From: Penium margaritaceum
Taxonomy: Eukaryota; Streptophyta; Zygnematophyceae; Desmidiales; Peniaceae
Assembly: GCA_023375785.1 (NCBI GenBank)
Contig: SZWC01001510.1
Location: 1-64,000, forward strand
DNA length: 64,000 nt
Direction of reading: 5' to 3'
The notes under the pieces are model-generated. The model was not told where the DNA came from and did no database searches. It saw nothing but the letters and a program-made list of their open reading frames with translations. Position numbers and translations under genes: made by a program. Positions 55,086-64,000 of this stretch are shown one piece after another (the stretch's first letter is position 1; each line of letters starts with the position of its first letter).

Positions 55086-56448
55086 CCTCTTAGGATGCGC
55101 TTCAAGCCTGGTGAGCGCAGGCATTTGTGGATGCTCCAAAAACCAGACAAGATGAACGTTGCAGTTGTAGCAGACTCTGATGAGCCGGCGTCGTACAAGG
55201 AGGCCATGGCGGTACCAGATGCAGCAGATGTAGAGCAAGAGATACAGTCGCAGCTCAACAATGGTAAGTGGGAGCTGACTGAGCATCCACATGGACGTAA
55301 GATGATCAAATACAAGTGGATATTCAAGAAGAAGCGGGGAGAATAAAGCAACCTGGAAACGTACAAGGCAAGGCTGGTCGCCAAGGGCTACTCACAGTAG
55401 GAAGGCATCGACTACACAGAAATCTTTGCTCCTGTTGCAAAGTTTGCCTCCATGTGTATGCTCCTTTCCTATGCAGCAGGAGAGGACTTTGAGGTCGACC
55501 ACATGGACGTCAATACGGCGTTCTTGAACGGTGATATGGGGGAGGAGATTTACATAGAAAAGCCGGAGGGGTTCATCATGGATGGCCAGGTGACCCTCAT
55601 TTGCAAGCTGCATAAGTCGTTGTACGGCCTCAAGCAAGCGTCGCGTACTTAGAACCACAAGATGGATGCGGCGTTGTAGTGCATGGGATTTGAGGGCACT
55701 GAGTGTCACTACAGCGTCTATCGCTGGCAGCATGGTCATGAGGTGCTCATCATCATTGTTTAAGTGGATGACATGCTCCTCTTTTCCAACAACATGTATG
55801 TAGTGCGAGAGTTCAAGAAGCCATGCAGGAGCGCTTCCAGATGTCTGATCTCGGGGAGGCATAACACTTCCTCGGTATCCAGATCACGCGTGACGGCAAA
55901 TCACGCTCTCTCTCGCTGTAGCAAAGCCGCTACATGAAGAATGTATTGTAGCGGTTTGGCATGGCAGAGGCAAAATCCATCAGCACACCGCTAGAGATGC
56001 GGCAGTACCTCGTGAGCTTCAATGGAGAAGCAAATGCAGCTGAGCGACAGAAGTACCAGAGCGCCGTTGGCAGCCTCATGTACCTGATGGTGGCAACCAG
56101 GCCGGACCTCGCACAGGGAGTTAGCGCTATGAGCCAGCACATGGCAAACTCCGGACCTGAGTAGCAAAAGGCAGTGAAGTGGATCTTCCGCTACCTTGCT
56201 GGAACCATCAACATCGGCATCACCTACAAGAGCAACGACAACAGCATCATCGGCTACATAGACACAGAGTGAACTTCAAACGATGAGGACTGTAGGTCCA
56301 TTTGTGGACATGTGTTCCTCATGAATGGTGGGGCCATCAGCAAGTGCAGCAAGCAGCAAGTGGTTGTGGCCACCTCAAGCACGGAAACTGAGTACGTCTC
56401 TCGCAACTTTGGAGCCAAGGAAGCACTTTGGCTTCAGCATCGCATGGC
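55086..56448 (+). pseudogene. P9 RT and truncated RNase H
   Basis: RT has IKYKWIFKKKRGE then TAA, DHMDVNTAFLNGDMGEE and LYGLKQASRT then TAG. The active site reads stop-VDD (TAA at 55761, Tyr position). A 1-nt loss follows near VREFKK. The C-terminal part is open at 55961-56164: MAEAKSISTPLEMRQYLVSF, RPDLAQGVSAMSQHM. RNase H runs to FGAKEALWLQHRMA and stops at the inverted junction at 56448. Confidence 0.87.
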
Positions 56449-58248
56449 CTTGAATTCCTTGAACCTGTGAAAGCACTTGTCCTTGGAGGAAAGGAAGTAC
56501 ACACCAGTGTAACGGCTGAAATCATCAATGAAGGTGAGAAAATACCTAGAGCCTCCCAAGCTCTGGGTCTGCATCGGGCCACACAAATCTGTATCGACCA
56601 GCACCAACACCTCTTTCGCATGCTCTCCTGCTCGAGAAAATGCCTCGCGATGATGCTTCCCCTCCAAATAGCCGATGCACAACTGCTGCTCGAAGTTAGA
56701 GATGGTGGACAAGTCACGCACCATCTGCTTCGTTTGAAGTTGCAATAAGGCGCACATACTGATATGGCCGTAGCGCGCATGCCAGATTTTGCCATCTGTG
56801 GCCTGCACCACAGTTGCAAGGCTCTGCTCGCGCGGGATCTTGGTCGACCCTAGTACGCGGTACATATCGCCTTCTTTCACCGACCTGGCCAAGTCCTCTC
56901 ATGTTTCCTTGTCGAGGATGTAGGCATAGTCATTATCAAAGACGACGCGCAGTCCTGTGTTGGTGAGAGAGGATACTGAGAGAAGGTTGAATGCAGCATC
57001 AAGCACATACAGCACGCAAGAGAACACTCCCACTTCAATGCAACGCAGGGTCTCCAACCATATCTCTACAATCCCAATCCTCTCAGCATACACCACTGGA
57101 TCATCACCCAAAGGAATCGGACGGGGGAGGGATGGAGAGCAGCTGCTTGAACCACTCCTTGTGGTGGATCAGACTCTTGGTACACCTCGAGACCTTGCAC
57201 CACGCCAGATCCGCCTTTTCCTTCTACAACATGTCAGACTTTGCCATGAAGAGGCGGTCACGGACCTCCTTGGTGACGTTCATGTTGCCAAAATGGTGCA
57301 CGCCAGTCTGGTTCTGCTGCTCTTGCTACTCCTGCTGCTAACGTTGCTGCGACTGCTGCTGCTGTTACTGTAGAGATTGTTGCTTTTGCTGCTACTACTG
57401 CTGCTCCTTCTGGTCCTTCTTGAACTTGAAGTACTCGTTCTTGTAGTGCCCCTCTTTTTTGCAATAGGGGCACTTGCATTTCTTCTTGCCTCTCTACTGC
57501 CCGAACTGCTGCTGCTGCTGGTTGCGTGAGCCCATGGCCATCAAAGCTGCTTCACTGCTGCTACTGCCGACATTACACTTAGCTACATTACGATGCAGCT
57601 CAAGCTAGACTAGGTGCGTGCGGATGAAGTCGAGGTCGACAGTCGGCTGGCACTCCAACGTCTCTCGCACCGTGTCATAGCTCGTTGGGAGTCCCCTCAG
57701 CAAGAGGAGGACGAAGCGCGTGTCTTCCACAGGGTTGCCGGCTGCTTTTAGCTGTTTTCCCAGCTCCTTTGTCATGTCCAAGTACGCCTTCATCCCTTCG
57801 CCACCCTGCATTTTCAATGCCATCATCTTCTCCTCAAGAAGCATGAGGAATGCAGGATCCTTGCTCTCATACTTCTTGCATAACGTGTCCTACCCCTCTT
57901 TTGCAGTAGCATTCTTACTCACGTACTAAAGATGTGGGTTGGAGATGGTGTTGACAAGCAGCCTGTAGGCCTGCCTGTCCTTCTTCTTCCACTCCACATA
58001 TGCCGCCGCTGCAGTTGTAGATGAACTTGCATCTGCTGCACCTTTGTGCTGTGTCTTTCTTGCCACCACCTCTGCTGCGGTGATGCCTTTTACCTGTGGA
58101 GGCCGAGCGCGCTCGTCGCCGCTCACCACCTCCCACAAGCCCCTCTCCTCCAAAAGGAGATGGGTACGGATCTTCCAAAACGTGAAGTTGGCGCGTTCTA
58201 AAGTCTCTCCAAGGACTGGGCTGCTATTATGACACCTGCTGCTGCCAT
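56449..58248 (-). pseudogene. P10 integrase, protease and gag
   Basis: Minus-strand Copia-P. Gag starts at ATG 58248. A frameshift lies between the start and WKIRTHLLLEERGLWEV. KTQHKGAADASSS, YRLLVNTISNPHL and MMALKMQGGEGMKAYLDMTK follow. TAG replaces Gln in THLVQLEL (57605-57611). Protease has VVYAERIGIVEIWLETLRCIE. Integrase has HARYGHISMCALLQLQ, GYLEGKHHREAF and VDTDLCGPMQTQSL, ending at KEFKAM where it meets P9. Confidence 0.87.
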
Positions 58249-58832
58249 TTTTAGCCTTGGTGATGCTCAGCGCTGCCCTTAAGTGGCGATGCTACCCCTG
58301 CTTCTGTTGCTGCTTAAGCCATAAATCTGTCTAACAGAAAATGGACTGTAAAAGCCAGCAGTCTGGGAATTTTGAAAAACAAAGCCCACCACTACAAAAT
58401 TCAGCTAAAAAACGTTACGATTGATCCATAAAACAGGGTCATCAACCCAGGATTTTCTGAGGTATGCCACTTTGAAAACAGGATATGCTTTTGCTCCTAC
58501 TCCAGCTCACACAAGCCAGCTTGTAAACGGCGTTTCTCCCGAACATACCAATGAAATGCAAATATTTTTAAACCAATGGACAGTTTAGGAAAAATAATTC
58601 AATTAGTATGTGGTACTTTTTAAGTTTGACAAAGAAACAAGAGAGTTATGGTCATCACAAGGCGACAATCATACTCAGAGAGAAGAGTGTAGCCTTGGCC
58701 GACCTTGTTTTTAGCATAACTCGCAATCTGACCGTTGGATCTTTGTGATTTTGGGCTCGTTCGAAAGTTTGTCCTTTGAGCTTTACGATCTTTAGATTAA
58801 ACGTCAAATCTGGTAAAGGTTTCATCCCAGTC

Positions 58833-58893
58833 CGTCACTCTCAAAGTGACGACCGGTGCTAGCTGAAAGTGGCAGAACTTGGCTCTCATACCA
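58833..58893 (-). promoter_or_regulatory. P10 leader hairpin and primer-binding site
   Basis: The primer site at 58881-58893 is TGGTATGAGAGCC on minus (one change). The hairpin at 58833-58853 has one arm end changed (AGTGACGA). The leader 58249-58832 has no gene. Confidence 0.78.
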
Positions 58894-58895
58894 GA

Positions 58896-59615
58896 TGTTG
58901 GATCTAGAGGAGAGAGGGAGCCTTGGAGCAGCCAGCATGTGGGACTGAAGAATGGTTATTGAATCACTCAAAATGATGGAGTACATATAGTAGTAGAGCT
59001 TGGGCAAGTCAGCCCTCTCACAAGCATTACTACTTAGCCATGGAGGCTAAGGCTCACAAACTAGAGTCCATAATCTCACACAAGGGAGGAAACCAGCCTA
59101 GCAATCAGGCTGACCACTCACACACGACCTAGAGAGCTAGAATATACTCTCATGGCACACTCCTAGTGGTCACATAACCCATTATACCATGGAGAATCGC
59201 CATGTGTCCATGGCTAGCACACAAGGATCTCATCTAGGCTAAAAAGAAAGGAAAGGTACCTTTTTCCTAGTCAGCACACTCTGACAAGGCAACCCAAGAA
59301 TCTAAGACCTTTTTGGATATTTCTCCCATGAGGTCTTGATCCTGGATCAATTACCTTTTTTCTTTTCTCAGGCTAAGAACATGGAGCCATCGTCCATGGT
59401 CACTCGGATATCGGCGGTCGATGATCCCGAATACTTTGAAAACTAATATCTCCCAATCCGACCATTGGATCGGCCTCAAACTTCGACCGTCCACATTATG
59501 CCACCTGATCTTTCCAATGAAGAAGTCAGATTGACGATCGGAGTAAGCATCTGGTACTTTCCTGGAACTTGCTCTTGTGCACTTGCAACTAAGGAGGATG
59601 GCTCCTTTTACAACA
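58896..59615 (-). repeat. LTR shared by P10 and P11 (720 bp)
   Basis: TGTTGGATCTAGAGG to TTTTACAACA. On its left is the P10 primer site, so it acts as a 5' LTR. On its right is the polypurine complement ATCTCCCACTTTGCC and the P11 RNase H region, so it also acts as a 3' LTR. Confidence 0.87.
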
Positions 59616-61133
59616 ATCTCCCACTTTGCCGCAATCAGGGTGGGCTGAATCCACATGCCTTCATGTAGAACTGCTGCTTCTCACGGGTCAGTGGCTTGGT
59701 GCAGAAATTAACGACATGCTTCCTGGTTAGAGAAAATTTGGCTTGATAGCAACCTTGAGGTGGCCACGACCACGTGCCGCTTGCTGCACCAGCTGATGGC
59801 CCCACCATTCAAGAGGAAAACATATCAAGAGATGGACTTGCTGTCCTCAGGGTTTGAAGCCCAATCTGCGTCCGTATAGCCGATGATGTTGTTGTCCTTG
59901 CCGTTGTACGTGATGCGAGTATTGATGGTTCGAGCAAGGTAGCGGAAGAGCCGCTTCACTGCCTTTTGGTACTCACGTCCGGGATTAACCATGTGCTGGC
60001 TCACAGCGATCACACCCTGTGCGAGATCCTGCGTGGTTGCCACCATCAGGTACATGAGGCTACCGATGGCGCTGTGGTACTTCTGCCGCGCAGCTGCATT
60101 TGCTTTTCCATTGAAGCTCACGAAGTACTACCGCGTCTCGAACGGCGTGCCGATCAGTTTGGCCTCTGCCATGCCCAACCGTTGGAAGACATACTTGATC
60201 TAGCGGCTCTGCTGCAGCGAGAGAGTGTGATTTGCGATCACGCGTGATCTGAATACCGAGGAAGTATGATGCCTCCCCAAAATCAGACATCTGCAATAGA
60301 CGCTATAGTCATACTCATAGCGCTCAAACCCCATGTACCAGAGCGCCGCATCCATTTTCTGATTCCAAGCACGCGACGCTTGCTTGAGGCCGTACAGCGA
60401 CTTCCATAGCTTGTAAACCAAGTGCTCCTAGCCATCGATGACGAATCCCTCTGGCTGCTCCATGTAAATCTTCCCTCGATCTCACCATTCAGGAACGTCG
60501 TCTTGATGTCCATTTAGTGTATCTCGAAGTCCTCTGCTGCTGCATTGGAAAGAAGTGTGCACATAAGGGCAAACTTTACAACAGGAGCAAAGGTTTCTCT
60601 GTAGTCGATGCCTTCTTACTACGAGTAGCCCTAGGCGACCAACCTCGCCTTGTGCTTTTCGAGGTTGCCATCAGCACCCCTCTTCTTCTTGAACACCCAC
60701 TTGCACTTGATTACCTTGCACCCAAGCAGACGCTCAGTCAGCTCACACTATCGTGATCAAACTGCGACTGTATCTCCTGGTGCACAGCTTGAGTCCTGTA
60801 AGCTGCATCTGGTGACACCATGGAACTTGCTCCTGACTTGTAACTGAGCCGAATGGCTCCTTTTCCAACAATGCCCCACTTTGCCGTATCTCCTTTGGCA
60901 CGTGGATGTCTGCCAAGCTGCCAAATGCGCAAAGATGATCCATGCTTGGCTTCTTGACGAAACATGCCTCGTACGACATCATCTGCTCCAGTGCCTTGGT
61001 TGGACTACGATTCTTGATGTACACCGCAGTACTCAATACTTCGGCCCAAAAGTCATAGGTCAACCAAGCCGTGTGCACCATGGTTTGGTCGGCGCGTTTT
61101 GCTACGCCGTTCTACTGCGGCGAGTATGGTGCG
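59616..61133 (-). pseudogene. P11 RNase H, RT and integrase fragments
   Basis: A deletion near 59755 removes about 320 bp of RNase H, including the STEAEY-VDNQSAI part. RNase H and the RT C-terminal part remain (59825-60121: LMYLMVATTQDLAQGV, YTDADWASNPEDSKS). A second deletion near 60295 removes the YVDD segment. The RT N-terminal part is at 60300-60780. After an LTR-tail patch (60825-60890), integrase resumes (60881-61133: WLTYDFWAEVLSTAVYIKNR, KALEQMMSYEACF) until P12 inserted. Confidence 0.86.
60825..60890 (-). repeat. LTR-tail plus polypurine-tract patch inside P11 pol
   Basis: GGAACTTGCTCC...GGCTCCTTTTCCAACA followed by ATGCCCCACTTTGCCG is the end of a minus Copia-P LTR plus the adjoining internal bases, about 65 bp. 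It lies between RT and integrase sequence, where the linker is missing. Confidence 0.8.
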
Positions 61134-61871
61134 TGTTGGGAAAGGAGCCATGCGGCTGAGTTTCAGGTCCACAGGAGCAAGTTCCAAGAAAGTACCAGAT
61201 GCCTGCTCCGATCGTCAATCCAACTTCTTCGTTGGAAAGATCAGGTGGCAAAATGTCTACGGTCCAAGTTTGAGGCCGATCCAACGATGGGATTGTGAGA
61301 TATGAATTTTCGTAGTTTCCGGGGTCATCGACCGCCGATATCCGTGTGACCATGGGCGATGGCTCCATGCCTTAGCCTGAGAAAAGAAAAAGGCAAGTGG
61401 TCCAGGGTCAAGACCTCATGTGAGAAATATCCAAAAAGGTCCTTGGTCTTAGGATTGCCTTGTCATAGTGTGCTAACTAGGATAAAGGTACCTTTCCTTA
61501 CCTTTTAGGTGAGATGAGATCCTTGTGTGCTAGCCATGGACACATGGCGATTCTCCATGGGTTTGTGGGTTATGTGACCAATAGGAGTTTGCCATGAGAG
61601 CATTCTCTAGCTCTCTAGGTCGTATGTGAGTGGTCAGCCTGATTGCTAGGCTGATTTCTTCCCTTGTGTGAGATAACGGACTCTAGTGTGTGAGCCTTAG
61701 CCTCCGTGGCTAAGTGGCATACCTTGTGAGAGGGCTGACTTGCCCAAGCTCTAGCTCAATATGTACTCCATCATTTTGAGTGATTGCACAACCATTCTTC
61801 AGCACAAGTGATGCCCTTCGAATCACACATGCTCGCTGCTCCTAGTCTCCCTCTCTCCTCCAGATCCAACA
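61134..61871 (+). repeat. P12 5' LTR (738 bp)
   Basis: TGTTGGGAAAGGAGCC to GATCCAACA. It contains two conserved short inverted repeats: TCAGCCT/AGGCTGA (61634-61654) and CTTAGCC/GGCTAAG (61696-61714). Confidence 0.9.
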
Positions 61872-61873
61872 TT

Positions 61874-61886
61874 TCGTATCAGAGCC
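61874..61886 (+). promoter_or_regulatory. P12 primer-binding site, one change
   Basis: TCGTATCAGAGCC, one mismatch to TGGTATCAGAGCC, two bases after the LTR end. Confidence 0.85.
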
Positions 61887-62511
61887 AAGTTCTGCCACTT
61901 TCAGCCAGAACAGGACGTCACTTTGAGCGTAACGGGTTGGGGTGTCACCTTTACCGGATTTGACAATAAACCAGTGCATTTTCAAGTTCAAGAGACAAGA
62001 TTTCCAACGAGCCCATCATGGCAAAGATCCAACAGTCGGATTGAGAGTTATACTCAAAACGAGGTCGGCCAGGGCTACACTCTTCTCTATGAGTAAGACT
62101 GTCACCTTGTGATGACCATAACTCTCTCGTTTCTTTGTCAAGTTTAAAAAGTGGCATATACGAATTGTTGTTTTTTCCTAAGCTTTCCATTGATGCAAAA
62201 ATATTTGCATTCCATTGGTACGTTTGGGAGAAACGCCGTTTACAAGCTGGCTGGTGTGAGCTGGAGTAGGGGCAGAAGCATGCCCTATTTTCAGAAGGGC
62301 ATATCTTTTAAAATCCTCTGTTGATGACCCTGTTTTATGGGTCGATTTGAAAGGTTTTGAGCTGAATCTTCCAGTGGTGGGCTTTTCAAATTCCTAGTGT
62401 GCTAGCCTCTATAGTCCATTTTCTGTCAGACAGATTTCTGGCTGAAGCAGCAGCAGAAGTAGGGGTAGCGCCACCACTCAAGGGCAGCGCTGAGCATCAC
62501 CAAGGCTCAAA
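61887..62511 (+). other. P12 untranslated leader
   Basis: No gene. It carries the family's long-range inverted repeat GAGAGTTAT (62043-62051) and ATAACTCTC (62118-62126). The intervening GGTCGGCC and GAGTAAGACTGT segments are conserved between copies. Confidence 0.8.
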
Positions 62512-64000
62512 ATGGCAGCAACAGGCGTGGTAACAGCAGCCCTGCCCTTGGAGAGGCTGGAACGACGCACCAACTTCATGTTTTGGAAGATCCGTACCCG
62601 CCTCCTTTTGGAGGAGACGAGCTTGTGGGAGGTGGTGAGCGGCGACGAGCGCGCTCTGCCTCCACAGGCAAAAGGCATCACCGCAGCAGAGGTGGTGGCG
62701 GGGAAGACGCCGCAAAAGGGTGCAACTGATGTGGGTTCTTCTGCAGCTATACCAGCGGCGTATGAGGAGTGGAAGAAGAAGGACAGGCAGGCCTACAGGT
62801 TGCTTGTCAACACCATCTCCAACCCGCATCTTCAGTACGTGAGTGATAACGCTTCTGCAAAAGAGGGGTGGGACACGTTGTGCAAGAAGTATGAGAGCAA
62901 GGATCCTGCATTCCTCATGCTTTTGGAGGAAAAGATGATGGCGCTGAAAATGCACGGTGGTGAAGCGATGGAGGCGTATCTGGACAAGGCAAAGGAGCTG
63001 GCGAAGCAGTTGAGAGCGGCCAGCAACCCTGTAGAAGAGACGCGCTTCATCCAACTCTTGCTAAGGGGACTCCCAACCAACTACGACACAGTGCGAGAGA
63101 CGTTGGAATGCCAGCTGACTCTCGACCTCGACTTCATCTGCACGCACTTGGTGTAGGTGGAACTGCGTCGCAATGCAGCAAAGCGCAATGGCGGCAGCAG
63201 CAATGGCAGTGAAGCAGCTTTCATGGCCATGGACTCACGCAACCAGTAGCAGCAGCAGTCCGGGCAGTAGAGAGGCAAGAAGAAGGGCAAGTGCCACTAT
63301 TGCCAAAAAGAGGGGCACTACAAGAAAACGTGCTTCAAGTTCAAGAGGGACCAAAAGAAGCAGCAGCAGCAGCAGCAGCAGCAAAAGCAGCAATCTCCAC
63401 AGCAACAGCAGTAGCAGTCACAGCAACGCTAGCAGCAGCAGCAACAGCACAACCAGACTCGCTTGCGCCATTTTGGGAACATGAACGTTGCCAAGGAGGT
63501 GCGCGACCGCCTCTTCATGGCGAAGTCTGACATGTCGCAGAAGGAAAAGGCAGATCTGGCTCGGTACAAGGACTTGGGGTGTACCAAGAGTCTGACGCAC
63601 CACAAGGAGTGGTTCACAAAGCTGCTCTCCATGCCCCCCCGTCCGATTGCTTTGGGTGATGATCGGGTGGTGCATGCTGAAGGGATTGGGATTGTGGAGA
63701 TGTGGTTGGAGACTCGTGTGGCATTGAAGTGGGAGTTTTCCATCGCGTGCTGTATGTACCTGATGCTGCGTTCAACCTTTTCTCAGTGTCCTCTCTCACC
63801 AACACAGGACTGTGCGTTGTTTTTGACGATGATTATGGCTATATCCTCAACAAGGAAATAAGAAAGGAGCTGGCCAAGTCCGTGAAGGAGGGCGACATGT
63901 ACCGCCTGCTCGGGGCGACTAAGATCCCGCGTGAGCAGAGTCTTGCAGTAGTGGTGCAGGCGACAGATGGCGAGATATGGCATGCGCGCTACGGCCACAT
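62512..64000 (+). pseudogene. P12 gag, protease and integrase start
   Basis: Gag starts MAATGVVTAALPLERLER (62512) with TNFMFWKIRTRLLLEE, LLVNTISNPHLQYVSDNASA, MMALKMHGGEAMEAYLDKAK and LLRGLPTNYDTVRETLE. The knuckle CHYCQKEGHYKKTC and a Gln-rich tract follow, then protease HFGNMNVAKEVRDRLF and YKDLGCTKSLTHHKEW (Ser of DSG changed to Leu). The frame is shared from 62512 through protease. It holds five stops, all TAG at Gln positions (63154, 63247, 63268, 63412, 63430). A frameshift near 63713 (after MWLET) and integrase RYGH at the edge follow. Confidence 0.92.

Larger units (their letters stand above)
51956..56448 (+). mobile_element. Copia-P copy P9, no LTR of its own
   Basis: A plus-strand internal region (leader, gag, protease, integrase, RT, RNase H) that follows the truncated P8 LTR. 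It ends inside RNase H at 56448, where minus-strand integrase sequence (P10) begins. No primer site is left. The leader is 51980-52509. Confidence 0.85.
61134..64000 (+). mobile_element. Copia-P copy P12, truncated by window edge
   Basis: A plus-strand element inserted in P11 integrase: 5' LTR 61134-61871, primer site, leader, gag from 62512, protease and the start of integrase to the edge. The left flank is GTGCG (61129-61133), so the right target duplication should be GTGCG downstream of the window. Its gag is the longest open one in the window apart from TAGs. Confidence 0.9.

Noticed and set aside
62512-64000. TAG read as glutamine (alternative genetic code, as in some green algae)
   Set aside because: All P12 gag stops are TAG at Gln positions, but elsewhere TAG also stands at Trp positions (P1 and P8 GLWEVV, P9 HKEWFT, Copia-B 3206), TGA at Arg and Trp positions, and frameshifts are common. 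Decay by C-to-T change explains all of these. A recoded host does not.
1-64000. CRISPR array, bacterial operon, prophage or ribosomal RNA
   Set aside because: No regular short spacer-repeat pattern, ribosome-binding-site-led gene row or rRNA signature. The repeats present are LTRs.

Overview
The window is wall-to-wall retrotransposon DNA from a eukaryotic nuclear genome. Nothing in it looks bacterial, organellar or like a host single-copy gene. All recognisable coding sequence is Ty1/Copia gag-pol (UBN2-like gag with a CX2CX4HX4C knuckle, protease, HHCC/DDE integrase, YVDD reverse transcriptase (RT), RNase H), in the order integrase then RT that defines Copia. Primer-binding sites read TGGTATCAGAGCC, the complement of plant initiator-Met tRNA, so the host is most likely a plant or streptophyte alga with a repeat-rich genome. 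The species cannot be fixed from this sequence.

Three families are present, named here for convenience. Copia-B is one near-complete minus-strand element (about 711-6160). Copia-C has three copies: C1 and C2 on plus, C3 on minus. Its LTR begins TGTTGACC. Copia-P has about a dozen copies with a ~735-bp LTR running TGTTGGGAAAGG...CCAACA. No copy has an intact gag-pol frame.

The layout is a nest of insertions that can be unpacked with 5-bp target-site duplications (TSDs). C1 and C2 form a plus-strand tandem sharing one LTR. P1 (plus, 8110-31986) sits inside that LTR. P2 (minus, 9914-21227, TSD GATGA) sits in P1 gag, and P4 (minus, 22100-29434, TSD ACTGC) in P1 protease. P3 (plus, TSD CCACG) sits inside P2, and the solo LTR P5 (TSD ACCGT) inside P4. 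The solo LTR P7 (TSD ACAAG/ACAGG) and the full-length P6 (minus, 35955-41958) interrupt C2 pol. C3 (minus) truncates C2 at 42482 and is itself cut at 46602 by P8. From there to the right edge are P8-P9 (plus tandem), P10-P11 (minus tandem, joined head to head with P9) and P12 (plus, 61134 to beyond the window).

The main points of interest are the recoverable insertion chronology, repeated LTR-sharing tandem dimers, an excess of CAG-to-TAG nonsense changes in gag (five TAG and no other stop in P12), conserved hairpins in the Copia-P leader and LTR, and assembly gaps (two single Ns and one 76-N run) flanked by duplicated LTR sequence. I found no credible previously undescribed non-transposon system.
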